Shown: positions 8,706 through 17,790, counted from the first letter of the stretch. The stretch: DNA of 64,000 nt from Sva-07 sp963828415 (GCA_963828415.1 CAWHEI010000003.1:558001-622000), one strand, 5' to 3'. The notes: a model not told the origin generated them from the sequence alone. Numbers and translations: made by a program.

Positions 8706-9887
8706 TCAGCCGGGGCGGCCGACGCCGACGACCTTGCCCCAGTTGACCGGGGCGACCGAGACGGTCGAGCCGGTGTTCGGGGCGTGCACCTGCATACCGT
8801 TGCCGAGGTAGATGCTCACGTGGCTGATCGGGCTGTAGAAGAAGATCAGGTCGCCCGCCTGCGCCGATTCCTTCGGGACCCGCGGAACCGAGGCGAACTG
8901 GGCACGCGACTGGTGCGGTAGGCCGACACCGGCCTGCGCCCACGCATAGGCCGTGAGGCCGGAGCAGTCGAAGCCCACGCCCGGGCTGGACGTGGCGTAC
9001 CGGTAGGGAACACCCTGCTGAGCGAGCGCTGCTTGGACCGCGATGCCGGAGCGGGACGACACGGCCGGAACCGAGTAGCCACCGCCGCTGCCCGACGATC
9101 CGCCCGAGCTGTCGCCACTCGCCGTCGAGGATCCACCGGAGGTCGAGTTGCCACCGCCGGAGTTGCCACCGCCCGAGTTGCCGCTGCTGGAGGACGCGCT
9201 CGCGGAGGCTGCCGCAGCTTGTTCACGCACTCGGCGGAGCGATTCTTCGGCGCGACGCTGCTCCTCTTGGGCGATCAGCTGGCCGAGCTTGGCCTCGGCG
9301 TCGGCGCGAGCCTCGGTGTACTCAGTGGTGAGACGATCGGTCTCGGCCTGCGCGTCGGTGAGCGAGGCGGCGAGCTGGTCGGCCTGCTCGCGCTTGCGGG
9401 CGAGGGTGTCCTTCTCGTCGTTGATCTCCGCCACGAAGGCATCGAGTTCGTCGGTGGTCACGTCGCCGGCGCTCAGCGCGACCCGAGCGAGTTCCTCACG
9501 CTTCACCGAGTCGTTCAGGTTCTCGGAGTCCTCGAACAGGGGGCCGAGCGGCACGGATCCACCGCCGACGAACGATCGCAGCGCCATGTCGGCCAGGCTG
9601 GCGCGCAGCACGTTGAGCTCGGCCTCCTGCTCGGCGATGCGGGCTTCGGCGTCGGTGATCTCGACATCGAGCTGCGCCTTGGTGTCGATTGCTTCGTTGT
9701 AGTCCTCACCGAGCTGACGGGCACGCTCTTCGAGCTGCTCGAGTTGGTCGACGATGTCTTCGACCTTCTGGCGCTGCTGGTCGACGCTCTGCGCATTCAC
9801 GACCGTCGGCAGCGCCACCGGGACGGCGAAGGTGACGGCGAGGGCGACCGGAAGGCCGCGCAGGAATTGCTTGAGGGGGTGCCGCAT
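8706..9887 (-). CDS. Secreted NlpC/P60 peptidoglycan endopeptidase with coiled coil
   Basis: A 393-residue RipA-like cell wall hydrolase. Residues 1-33 form a signal peptide ending in VVNAQS. Residues 35-220 are a long Glu/Ala/Gln-rich coiled coil, the arrangement that keeps such hydrolases autoinhibited or docks them on the divisome. Residues about 225-275 are a Ser/Gly-rich low-complexity linker. The last 110 residues are the NlpC/P60 domain with the catalytic Cys in FDCSGL, His in SHVSIY and a third polar His in QVHAP. It cleaves peptide cross-links outside the membrane. ATG at 9887 starts the signal peptide; a GTG at 9902 is an alternative. Confidence 0.92.
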   Translation of the reverse strand: MRHPLKQFLRGLPVALAVTFAVPVALPTVVNAQSVDQQRQKVEDIVDQLEQLEERARQLGEDYNEAIDTKAQLDVEITDAEARIAEQEAELNVLRASLADMALRSFVGGGSVPLGPLFEDSENLNDSVKREELARVALSAGDVTTDELDAFVAEINDEKDTLARKREQADQLAASLTDAQAETDRLTTEYTEARADAEAKLGQLIAQEEQRRAEESLRRVREQAAAASASASSSSGNSGGGNSGGGNSTSGGSSTASGDSSGGSSGSGGGYSVPAVSSRSGIAVQAALAQQGVPYRYATSSPGVGFDCSGLTAYAWAQAGVGLPHQSRAQFASVPRVPKESAQAGDLIFFYSPISHVSIYLGNGMQVHAPNTGSTVSVAPVNWGKVVGVGRPG

Positions 9888-9988
9888 AGTTCGAGGTCTC
9901 ACCCTAGCGAATATGACGAACGTGTTGCGAACGCCTGACGAATGTTCATGTGTCGCGCGTCACGCCGAGCACGCGTCGTCGCCGTACG

Positions 9989-11560
9989 TCACTCCCATTC
10001 GATGGTGCCGGGAGGCTTCGAGGTGATGTCGTACGCCACCCGATTGATGCCCGGCACCTCGTTGATGATGCGCTGCGACATCGTCTCGAGCACGTCGTAG
10101 GGGATGCGCGCCCAGTCGGCGGTCATCGCGTCGTCGCTCGTGACCGCCCTGATGATGATCGGGTGGCCGTAGGTGCGCTCGTCGCCCATCACTCCGACCG
10201 ATCGAATGTCGGCAAGCACGGCGAACGACTGCCAGATCTCGCGTTCGAGACCGGCGAGACGCAGTTCCTCGCGCACGATTGCATCTGCCTCCTGCAGAAG
10301 CGCCACTCGCTCGGGGGTGACCTCGCCGATGATCCGGACGCCGAGTCCCGGTCCCGGGAACGGTTGGCGCCACACCATCTCGTCGGGCAGGCCGAGTTCG
10401 GTGCCGAGCTTGCGCACCTCGTCCTTGAAGAGTTCGCGCAGGGGCTCGATCAGCTCCAGGCTCATGTCGTCGGGCAGACCACCCACGTTGTGGTGGCTCT
10501 TGATCACCGAGGCCGTGCCGTCGGTGCCGCCGCTCTCGATCAGGTCGGGGTAGAGGGTTCCCTGCACGAGCCACTTGGCGTCGGTGAGTCCGCCCGTGTT
10601 CTCCTCGAACACGCGGATGAACTGCTCGCCGATTGCCTTGCGCTTGGCTTCGGGTTCGGTGACGCCCTCGAGTGCAGCGAAGAAGCGCTCGCCCGCATCG
10701 ACGTGGATCAGTTCGATGCCGAGGTTGCGACGGAACGTCTCGACGACCTGGTCGCTCTCGCCCTTGCGCATCAGACCGGTGTCGACGTAGATGCACGTCA
10801 GTTGATGGCCGATCGCCTTGTGCACCAGCGCAGCCGCAACCGACGAGTCGACGCCACCGGACAGCCCGCAGATCACACGGTCGGTGCCGACACGTTCGCG
10901 GATCTCGTCGACCTGCTCGTCGATCACCGACGACATCTCCCAGTCGTTCGCGATCCCCGCCCGCTCGTGCAGGAAACGCGCCATGACGGCCATCCCGTGC
11001 GGCGAGTGCACCACTTCCGGATGGAACTGGACGCCGTAGATCCGACGCTCGTCGTTCTCCAGCACTGCGACCGGAGCGCCGGGTGTGGTCGCGGTGACCG
11101 TGAAGCCGGCGGGCGCCTCGGTGACACCGTCGAAGTGGCTCATCCACACGTCGTGTTCCTGCGGGGCATCATCCGGCAGCAACAACGACGGCCCCGTCCG
11201 AGTCATGCGGGCGCGGCCGTACTCGCCCTGCATGCCGCGGCCGACGACGCCGCCGAGCTGCTGGCCGATCAGCTGCGCGCCGTAGCAGATGCCGAGCAGG
11301 GGAATTCCGAGTTCGTAGATGCCCGGATCGAGCGACGGCGCCCCGTCGACGTGGACGCTCTTGGGGCCGCCGGACAGGATGATGGCCGCCGGCTTGCGGT
11401 CGGCGATCTCGTCGGCGGTGATCCGGTGCGGGACGATCTCGGAGTACACCTTCAGCTCACGCACCCGACGGGCGATCAACTGGGCGTACTGGGCGCCGAA
11501 GTCGACGACGAGAACGGTGGGCCGGTCGGTGTGGACGTCGTGATGCTGCGGTTGACTCAA
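9989..11560 (-). CDS. guaA: GMP synthase (glutamine-hydrolysing)
   Basis: Converts XMP to GMP with ATP and glutamine. Residues 15-205 are the class I amidotransferase domain with nucleophile Cys in LLGICYGAQ and His-Glu in QFHPEV. Residues 210-405 are the ATP-PPi synthetase domain with P-loop GLSGGVDSS. The C-terminal dimerisation domain ends with GTIEWE, the canonical terminus. No ATG fits the family N-terminus well: TTG at 11560 gives LSQPQHHDVHTDRPTVLVVD, and an ATG at 11599 would overlap the divergent gene. I chose the TTG. The neighbour on the plus strand starts only 4 bp away. Confidence 0.95.
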   Translation of the reverse strand: MSQPQHHDVHTDRPTVLVVDFGAQYAQLIARRVRELKVYSEIVPHRITADEIADRKPAAIILSGGPKSVHVDGAPSLDPGIYELGIPLLGICYGAQLIGQQLGGVVGRGMQGEYGRARMTRTGPSLLLPDDAPQEHDVWMSHFDGVTEAPAGFTVTATTPGAPVAVLENDERRIYGVQFHPEVVHSPHGMAVMARFLHERAGIANDWEMSSVIDEQVDEIRERVGTDRVICGLSGGVDSSVAAALVHKAIGHQLTCIYVDTGLMRKGESDQVVETFRRNLGIELIHVDAGERFFAALEGVTEPEAKRKAIGEQFIRVFEENTGGLTDAKWLVQGTLYPDLIESGGTDGTASVIKSHHNVGGLPDDMSLELIEPLRELFKDEVRKLGTELGLPDEMVWRQPFPGPGLGVRIIGEVTPERVALLQEADAIVREELRLAGLEREIWQSFAVLADIRSVGVMGDERTYGHPIIIRAVTSDDAMTADWARIPYDVLETMSQRIINEVPGINRVAYDITSKPPGTIEWE

Positions 11561-11564
11561 GGCT

Positions 11565-11924
11565 GTGAATCGTAGATCAGGCCCGTGGTTCGTCCGCATC
11601 CTGTTCGCACTGGCGCTCGTCGTCGGACCGCTGGTCCCTCAGGTTGCGTCGGCATCTGCCTCTCCCACCGAACCCTCGGTTCCGACGACCACCGTGCCGA
11701 TCGACGACATCGTCATCGATGAGGCCAATCCGTTCATTCCGGAATCCCGTGACCTCACCGAGTGCGTCGGCATGCTGCAGCGGCCGGGCTGCGGGAGCGA
11801 GGCTCGCGGCGGATGGCACCAGAATCTCGTGGCGATCGTGATGGTCAGCGGCCTGCTGATCGTGTTCGGCCGAGTGGCGTGGGCGATCCGACGCAGCCAG
11901 AAGAACGCGGCGACCCCCAACTGA
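11565..11924 (+). CDS. Small exported, membrane-anchored protein of unknown function
   Basis: A 119-residue protein not recognised as any named family. Residues 1-32 look like a signal peptide (IRILFALALVVGPLVPQVASA-like, Ala-x-Ala end). A Ser/Thr/Pro-rich stretch follows, then a short region with two Cys (ECVGMLQRPGCGSE), then one membrane segment at about residues 88-106 (NLVAIVMVSGLLIVFGRVAW) and a basic cytoplasmic tail. The GTG start lies head-to-head with guaA, leaving no room for separate promoters unless they sit inside the opposite genes. Confidence 0.6.
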   Translation: MNRRSGPWFVRILFALALVVGPLVPQVASASASPTEPSVPTTTVPIDDIVIDEANPFIPESRDLTECVGMLQRPGCGSEARGGWHQNLVAIVMVSGLLIVFGRVAWAIRRSQKNAATPN

Positions 11925-11971
11925 CTCCTCGTGGTTCCCCGAGCCCAGGGCTCCGGGAACCAGCCCAGCCC

Positions 11972-12020
11972 GAAATCTGCCTCGATCTGCGCGCTGAGCG
12001 CGACAAACGAGGCAGATTTC
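11972..12020. repeat. Long inverted repeat with GCGCTGAGCGCGACAAAC core
   Basis: Perfect 13-bp arms GAAATCTGCCTCG and CGAGGCAGATTTC enclose a GC-rich hairpin. The core GCGCTGAGCGCGACAAAC recurs in the palindrome at 35125-35175. It lies in the 187-bp gap between the small exported protein and the decarboxylase and may be a terminator. Confidence 0.6.
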
Positions 12021-12111
12021 CGTTGTCAGAGGGCGAGGACGCCGTCGACGTCGAGGGCCAGGATGCGCACCGGTTCAGGCTGGCACACACAGCACCCCTA
12101 CGCTCCACGAG

Positions 12112-13521
12112 GTGACCCCCGACGAGTTCCGATCCCACGGCCACGACCTGATCGACTGGATCGCCGACTACGTCGGCTCGGTCGAAACCCGCCCGGTCGG
12201 GTCGAGCGTGGCCCCCGGCGACGTGCGCTCGCAACTCCCCGAGCATCCGCCGACCGAGCCCGAGCCGTTCGAGCAGGTGATGGCCGACATCGAACGGGTC
12301 GTCGTGCCCGGCCTCACCCAGTGGCAACATCCCGGCTTCTTCGCGTACTTCCCGTCGAACACGTCGTTTCCGTCGATCCTCGGCGAGTTGCTCTCCGCCG
12401 GTCTCGGCGTGCAGGGGATGAGCTGGGTCACGTCGCCGGCGTGCACCGAGGTCGAGACGTTGATGCTCGACTGGATGCAGGAACTGCTCGACCTGCCCGC
12501 GGCGTTCCGGTCGACCAGCGACACCGGCGGCGGCGTGATCCAGGGGACCGCAAGCGAGGCGACGCTCGTGGCGATCCTGTCCGCACGCTGGCGTGCAACG
12601 GCCGGATCGGTCAACCACGATGGCGACACCACGAAGCTCGTGGCGTACGCGACGTCGCAAGCCCACTCGAGCATCGAGAAGGGGCTGCGGATCGCCGGCA
12701 TCGGCACCGACCGGATCAGGACCGTCCCCCACGACGAGGCATTCGCCATGCGTGCCGCCGCACTCGACGAGATGATCGCCGCCGACGTGGCCGCTGGACT
12801 CGTGCCGTTCTTCGTGTGCTCCGCGCACGGCACGACGTCGTCGATGGCGTTCGATCCGACGGTGGCGATCGGCGAGGTCTGCCGCCGCCACGCCGTGTGG
12901 CTGCACGTCGACGCGGCGATGTCCGGAATCGCCGCCCTGGCCCCCGAGCTCCGCTGGGTCAACGACGGGTTGGAGTACGCCGACTCGTACTGCACGAACC
13001 CGCACAAGTGGATGGGCATCAACTTCGACTGCAACCTCTACTGGACCGCGGACCGCGGCTCGCTGCTCGGGGCTCTCAGCATCCTGCCCGAGTACCTGCG
13101 CTCGGAGGCCGCCGAAGCGGGCGCCGTGATCGACTACCGCGACTGGCAGATTCCGCTCGGTCGCCGCTTCCGGGCACTCAAGCTCTGGTTCGCGATCCGC
13201 TGCGAGGGCGTCGCATCGTTCCAGACGATGATCCGCAGCCACGTCGCCCTGACGCAGGAACTCGCCGAATGGATCGCCGACGACGATCGGTTCGAGATCG
13301 TCGCGCCGCACCCGCTCAACCTCGTGTGCATCGCACTACGTGGTGACGACGCCGACGCAGCGACCGACGCCCTCATCGACGCCGCCAATGCGACCGGGGA
13401 GGCACTCTTCACGCGCACCGTGCTCGACGACAGAACGGTCCTACGCGTCTCGATCGGCGCCCGATCCACCGAGCGTCACCACGTCGCATCGGCCTGGCAT
13501 CTCCTCCAGCAACTCGCCTGA
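12112..13521 (+). CDS. Aromatic-L-amino-acid decarboxylase (group II PLP decarboxylase)
   Basis: A 469-residue enzyme of the DDC/TDC/GAD family that removes CO2 from aromatic amino acids to give amines such as tryptamine or tyramine; substrate not predictable. The N-terminal HGHDLIDWIADYVGSVETRP region, WQHPGFFAYFPSNTSFPSIL, the PLP-contact HVDAAMSG and the Schiff-base lysine in NPHKWMGIN (about residue 302) are all present. GTG start at 12112 lies 7 nt after TACGCT with no SD. It is the only amino acid decarboxylase in the window and is followed at 86 bp by the HheG-like gene on the same strand, but a palindrome between them argues against one operon. Confidence 0.93.
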   Translation: MTPDEFRSHGHDLIDWIADYVGSVETRPVGSSVAPGDVRSQLPEHPPTEPEPFEQVMADIERVVVPGLTQWQHPGFFAYFPSNTSFPSILGELLSAGLGVQGMSWVTSPACTEVETLMLDWMQELLDLPAAFRSTSDTGGGVIQGTASEATLVAILSARWRATAGSVNHDGDTTKLVAYATSQAHSSIEKGLRIAGIGTDRIRTVPHDEAFAMRAAALDEMIAADVAAGLVPFFVCSAHGTTSSMAFDPTVAIGEVCRRHAVWLHVDAAMSGIAALAPELRWVNDGLEYADSYCTNPHKWMGINFDCNLYWTADRGSLLGALSILPEYLRSEAAEAGAVIDYRDWQIPLGRRFRALKLWFAIRCEGVASFQTMIRSHVALTQELAEWIADDDRFEIVAPHPLNLVCIALRGDDADAATDALIDAANATGEALFTRTVLDDRTVLRVSIGARSTERHHVASAWHLLQQLA

Positions 13522-13524
13522 CCG

Positions 13525-13569
13525 TTCTCGTGAACAACCTCGCGTTCTGACAGCGCATTTGTTCACGAG
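13525..13569. repeat. Palindrome with CTCGTGAACAA arms, copy 2
   Basis: CTCGTGAACAA (13527-13537) pairs with TTGTTCACGAG (13559-13569). It sits a few bases after the decarboxylase stop codon, the same position as copy 1 at 5427-5473 relative to its gene. The loops differ while the arms are conserved, which suggests selection on the hairpin. Confidence 0.7.
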
Positions 13570-13606
13570 TTCGATGGGGGCGGGCTCGGATTGACAGGAT
13601 GCAGCC

Positions 13607-14389
13607 ATGACCGACCAGCGACCAGTGGCACTCATCACGATGGCGACGGGCTACGTCGGCCCGGCGCTGGCACGTTCGCTGGCGTCTCGGGGATACGACC
13701 TCGTGCTGCAGGGCGCGGACGGCGACGACACGATGGTGGGCGTCGAGGCGCCGTTCACTGCGCAGGTTCCCGAACTCGAAGCGCTCGGCGCGGCCGTGCA
13801 CACCGTGACCGACGTCGACCTGTCGAGCGCCGACGGAAACCGAGCGCTCGTCGCCGCGAGCCTCGACCGATTCGGCCGGCTCGATTCCGCCTGCCTGGTC
13901 ACCGGATTGATCGTCGTCGGCAAGTTCCTCGACATGACGATCGACCAGTGGGAACGCGTCAAGCGCATGAACCTCGACATGGTGTTCCACGGCCTCCAGG
14001 CGGTGTTGCCCCCGATGGTCGAGGCGAAGCAGGGTCAGGTCGTCGTGTTCACGTCCGCCACCGGTGCTCGGCCGGACCCGATCACCTCGATCTACGGCGG
14101 CACACGGGCGGGCGCCAACGGGATCGTTCGGGCGGTCGGGCTCGAGCACGCTCGAGACGGTGTGCAGGTCAACGCTGTCGGCACGAACTACATGGATTTC
14201 CCCGGTTTCCTCAAGGCGTCGCGAGCCGACACCGACCCCGAACGACGTGCCGCGATCGAAGCGCAGGTGCCGATGAAGAAGCTCGGCACCATGGACGAAC
14301 TCGCCGCGTTCACGAGCGTCCTGCTCGACGGGACGAGCCGGTTCCAGACGGGACAGTTCTTCAGCTTCAGCGGCGGCTGGAGTACCTGA
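13607..14389 (+). CDS. hheG: Halohydrin dehalogenase, HheG-like
   Basis: A 260-residue SDR-fold protein that lacks the NAD(P)-binding glycine loop. In its place is T-x4-Y-x-G (Thr11, Tyr16, Gly18), and the catalytic set is Ser150-x12-Tyr163-x3-Arg167. These two patterns define halohydrin dehalogenases, which form epoxides from vicinal halohydrins and open epoxides with small anions; ordinary SDRs have Lys where this has Arg. The order ITMATGYVGPALA, LVTGLIVVGKFLDMT, FTSATGARPDP, IYGGTRAGANG and the ending TGQFFSFSGGW agree with my memory of HheG from Ilumatobacter coccineus, an enzyme that accepts cyclic and internal epoxides. The physiological substrate is unknown. The gene stands alone and overlaps the convergent Nudix gene by 23 bp. 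Confidence 0.85.
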   Translation: MTDQRPVALITMATGYVGPALARSLASRGYDLVLQGADGDDTMVGVEAPFTAQVPELEALGAAVHTVTDVDLSSADGNRALVAASLDRFGRLDSACLVTGLIVVGKFLDMTIDQWERVKRMNLDMVFHGLQAVLPPMVEAKQGQVVVFTSATGARPDPITSIYGGTRAGANGIVRAVGLEHARDGVQVNAVGTNYMDFPGFLKASRADTDPERRAAIEAQVPMKKLGTMDELAAFTSVLLDGTSRFQTGQFFSFSGGWST

Positions 14390-15023
14390 GCAGGTCGACG
14401 AGCATGTGGGCAGTGGCGCCCCATACGGTCTCGTCGTCGAGTTCGAAGAAGTGCAGCGGTCGGTCCATCGGCGGGCTCCCCCAGCGCTCCATCCGGTAGG
14501 TGCCGGGTCGGGCAAGCTCGGCCAACGGCGTCCACATCACCCGGTCGACCTCGCCGGTCAGGGCTTCGACCGGGGGCCGGTGATCGAGCACCGACACGAT
14601 CGGCACGATGTAGCTGCGACTGACGATCGTGTTGAGGTGAGGGAGTTCGCCGACGATGCTCGGGATGGCGGGGTCGAGGCCCACCTCCTCGTGTGCCTCT
14701 CGGAGCGCCGTCTCGGTGGGGGTCTCGCCGGGGTCGAGGCGTCCACCGGGGAAGCTGATCTCCCCGCGATGGTTGCGCATCTGCATCGATCGGCGTGTGA
14801 GCAGCACCTCGGCCCCATCGTCACCTTCGAACAGCGCGACGAGCACCGCGGACACACGGGCGTCGGGGAACGACGGCAACAGCGGCGCCGAATGCTCGGG
14901 CACCTCCGCGATGACGTCGTCGACGCTCCAGCGGGTGCCGTGCGGCCACGGCGGGTCGTGATGCTCCGTCCAGACGTCCGGACGCGGGATCTGCTGGTTG
15001 CCACCGCGCCGTCGCTCGGTCAC
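14367..15023 (-). CDS. Nudix hydrolase, CoA pyrophosphatase (NudL) type
   Basis: A 218-residue protein with a complete Nudix box, GGRLDPGETPTETALREAHE followed by EVGL (about residues 92-115). Just before it is the NudL/UPF0035 signature LLTRRSMQMRNHRGEISFPGG. Enzymes with both motifs hydrolyse CoA and acyl-CoA to 4'-phosphopantetheine derivatives and 3',5'-ADP. The start ATG overlaps the stop codon of the upstream PLP-enzyme gene, so the two are translationally coupled. Its 3' end overlaps the convergent hheG gene. Confidence 0.88.
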   Translation of the reverse strand: MTERRRGGNQQIPRPDVWTEHHDPPWPHGTRWSVDDVIAEVPEHSAPLLPSFPDARVSAVLVALFEGDDGAEVLLTRRSMQMRNHRGEISFPGGRLDPGETPTETALREAHEEVGLDPAIPSIVGELPHLNTIVSRSYIVPIVSVLDHRPPVEALTGEVDRVMWTPLAELARPGTYRMERWGSPPMDRPLHFFELDDETVWGATAHMLVDLLRYSSRR

Positions 15024-16171
15024 ACGTCGCCTCTCGACGCGGTCGAGCTGAGCGCTTGATCGAGGTCGGACCAGAGGTCTTCGACGTCCTCACACCCGAC
15101 ACTGAAGCGAATCAGGGTCGCCGGGATGCGTTCCTGGCCGGGGATCGTGGCCCGGCGCTCCATCGTCGACTCGACCCCGCCGAGGCTGGTGGCGTGATTG
15201 ATCAGCTCGGCGCGTTCGCACACCTGTGTCGCTCGGTCGCCGGAACCCGTCGTCTCGAACGAGAGCATCGCACCGAAGCCGTTCATGAAGCGGGCGGCGA
15301 CCGCGTGGGTCGGGTGGCTCGCAAGACCGGGGTAGCGGACGCGAGCGATCTCGGGATGCACTTCGAGGCGGGCCGCGAGTTCCATCGCGTTCGCCTGCGC
15401 TCGTTCGAGCCGGAGCCCCAGCGTGCGGGCTCCTCGGATCGTGAGGAAGGCCTCCATCGCGCCGATGCTCGCACCGTGGAGCAACCGACGTTCGTGGAAC
15501 TCCTCGAAGAGGTCGTCTCGCGACACCGTCAACACGCCCGCCAACAGGTCCGAGTGGCCGCCGATGAACTTGGTCGCCGAGTGCATCACGACGTCGGCAC
15601 CGAACGCGAGCGGCCGCTGGTTGAGCGGGGTGGCGAACGTGCTGTCGACGGCCACGAGCGTGGTGGACGAACGCGGCGCCGAACAGATCGTGGGGAGGTC
15701 GGCGACGGTGATCAACGGGTTCTCCGGCGACTCGAGCCACACCAGGTCGCAAACGGCGACGGCGGCAACCCAGGCGGCGGTGTCGGCTTGGTCGAGACGG
15801 CGGACCGTCCAGCGTCCCTGACGTTCACCCTCGGCGACGATGCCGGCGACGCCGTGATAAGGATCGGTCGGGATCGCGATCGTTGCGCCGACGGCCAAGC
15901 GCTGGAAGACGACGGCGGCAGCGGCCATGCCCGACGCGAACGCGAGCGACCGTCCCCCATCGAGGCCGCCGAGGAGCGCTTCGAGCGCATCAGTGGTCGC
16001 GGTGCCGTCCGACCGGCTGTAGACGCGTTCGTCGGGGAGGTAGAAGTTCGATGCGAACACCGGCGGCTCATTCAGCGGGGCGCCGGGCGTGCGGTCGCGA
16101 GCACCGGCGACGAGCCAGGTCTGAGGCGTCCAGGTCGGCACGTGATCGTCCTGCGAAGTCCCGTCGTTCAT
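15020..16171 (-). CDS. Cys/Met-metabolism PLP-dependent enzyme (cystathionine gamma-synthase/lyase family)
   Basis: A 383-residue fold-type I PLP enzyme. It shows the substrate/phosphate region YSRSDGTATTDALEALLGGL (about residue 50), FASGMAAAAVV, and the PLP lysine in MHSATKFIGGHSD (about residue 202). The family includes cystathionine gamma-synthase, cystathionine gamma-lyase and methionine gamma-lyase. The motif YSR followed by S-x-G rather than the usual Y-x-R-x-x-NPT makes it somewhat divergent. Sequence alone does not separate these activities. First gene of a two-gene operon with the Nudix hydrolase. TACGGT ends 7 nt before the ATG, a leaderless-type promoter. Confidence 0.85.
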   Translation of the reverse strand: MNDGTSQDDHVPTWTPQTWLVAGARDRTPGAPLNEPPVFASNFYLPDERVYSRSDGTATTDALEALLGGLDGGRSLAFASGMAAAAVVFQRLAVGATIAIPTDPYHGVAGIVAEGERQGRWTVRRLDQADTAAWVAAVAVCDLVWLESPENPLITVADLPTICSAPRSSTTLVAVDSTFATPLNQRPLAFGADVVMHSATKFIGGHSDLLAGVLTVSRDDLFEEFHERRLLHGASIGAMEAFLTIRGARTLGLRLERAQANAMELAARLEVHPEIARVRYPGLASHPTHAVAARFMNGFGAMLSFETTGSGDRATQVCERAELINHATSLGGVESTMERRATIPGQERIPATLIRFSVGCEDVEDLWSDLDQALSSTASRGDV

Positions 16172-16199
16172 TGCTGCGACCGTATCGCCGGGCCCCTCG

Positions 16200-16724
16200 T
16201 CAAGCGTCGTCGTCAGCGCCGGAGCTGAACGAGTCCTTCCAGCGCTTCAACGAGTTCACGCCCCCGCCGACCACGCGTCCCGCACCACGGCCGAGCGCCT
16301 CGCTCGACGGCCGAGCGGTATCGCCGGCGGCGGCTTTCGCCTCGGCCTTGGCTGCCTTGCGTTCGGCACGCGGCACCTTCTCGGTGAAATCGGTGTGGAA
16401 CCACACGAACCACAGCACGAAAGCGACGGCTCCGAGCAGCAGCCGACTGGTGTTGTCGATCGAGACCCACGGCTGCACGGCACCGGCGAGCAACAGCAAC
16501 ATCACGACCACGTCGAGTCGCTTGTGGACGCCCTTACCGGCCCAATTGAACGCACCGGCCGCGCCCTTGGTGATCGCTGCGTTGAGGATGATGACGAGCC
16601 CGAGCACCGCCGGCACCGCCGGCTGCGGCATCTGGATCGCCACGCTGATCAGCCCGACGCCCAACAGGTACTCGATGAGCTGATGCGTCCAGAACGGACG
16701 TCGCACTCGTTCGATCTCGACCAT
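16200..16724 (-). CDS. Multi-span membrane protein of unknown function
   Basis: A 174-residue protein with four hydrophobic segments, at about residues 16-31, 36-52, 70-85 and 91-107. A charged, Ala/Lys-rich cytoplasmic tail follows (RAERKAAKAEAKAAAGD) with a Gly-rich end. It resembles actinobacterial proteins annotated only as hypothetical membrane proteins. TAGGAT ends 7 nt before the ATG at 16724. Not in an obvious operon. I cannot assign a function. Confidence 0.7.
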   Translation of the reverse strand: MVEIERVRRPFWTHQLIEYLLGVGLISVAIQMPQPAVPAVLGLVIILNAAITKGAAGAFNWAGKGVHKRLDVVVMLLLLAGAVQPWVSIDNTSRLLLGAVAFVLWFVWFHTDFTEKVPRAERKAAKAEAKAAAGDTARPSSEALGRGAGRVVGGGVNSLKRWKDSFSSGADDDA

Positions 16725-16871
16725 CCCGGTGATCCTACGAGCGCGGCACGGTGCCGAGGACGTGATCGCACCATCGGCCCGGCCCGGCCCGGCGCGACCA
16801 GCGCATCGAGCGCTGCATAGGGTGAGTGCCACGAACGGTCTGCACCAACGCGGCCGATGCAATGGAGCCCG

Positions 16872-17790
16872 ATGACCACGACCCACTGGAGTACCGCCGA
16901 CATCCCCGACCAGTCGGGGCGAGTCGCCGTCGTGACCGGGTCGAACACCGGCCTCGGACTGGCCACTGCGGAGGCCCTCGCCGGCGCAGGCGCCGAGGTC
17001 GTCATGGCCGTCCGCAATCTCGACAAGGGTGCAGGCGGCGCGCACCCAGATCCTCGAACAGCACCCGGACGCCACGGTCCACGTCCAGTCGCTCGACCTC
17101 GCGTCGCTCGACTCGGTGCGGGCCGCCGCCGACGAGCTCCTGGCGCGCTCGGACCATCTCGACCTGTTGATCAACAACGCCGGGCTGATGTACACCACAT
17201 GGCAGACCACCGCCGACGGGTTCGAGTTGCAGATGGGCGTCAACCACCTCGGCCACTTCGCGCTGACCTCATTGCTGCTCGATCGTCTGATGGCCACGCC
17301 CGACTCACGGATCGTCAACGTCAGCAGCGTCGGCCACAAGATCAGGTCGAGGCTCGACCCGACCACGATGATGTCCAGCGAGAAGTACGATCGCATCGCC
17401 GCCTACGGCCGCTCGAAACTCGCCAATCTGCTGTTCACCTACGAACTGCAACGCCGACTGGAGGTCGCCGAGTCGACCACGGCTGCCCTGGTCGCACACC
17501 CCGGCGTGTCCGCAACGGAACTCGGGCGAGAGTCGCCCGCTGTGGTGCAGTTCTCGATGAAGATCGGCAAGCCGTTGCTGCAGTCGGCGGCGAAGGGTGC
17601 CCTTCCGCAGCTCCGGGCCGCCACCGACCCCGAGGCCGTGGGAGGCCAGTACTACGGTCCGGACGGCTTCATGGAGTGGCGCGGCAACCCGGTCGTCGTG
17701 ACATCGTCCGAGCGGTCGCACGACCGCGACCTCCAGCAGTCGCTGTGGATCGAGTCCGAGCACCTCACCGGCATCACCTGGCCGATCTGA
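16872..17790 (+). pseudogene. Short-chain dehydrogenase (WW-oxidoreductase/retinol dehydrogenase-like), frameshifted
   Basis: Frame one gives MTTTHWSTADIPDQSGRVAV then VTGSNTGLGLATAEALAG and AVRNLDKGA. Frame two continues ARTQILEQHPDATVHVQSLD through LINNAGLMYT, NVSSVGHK, and the triad YGRSKLANLL, ending HLTGITWPI. Removing one G from gcaggcggcgcgc near 17030 restores a continuous protein of about 305 residues, so a single-base insertion breaks the gene. Type: classical SDR with TGxxxGLG and YxxxK, NADP-dependent, substrate unknown. Both frames have clean coding character, so the change is recent or a sequencing artefact. Confidence 0.8.
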
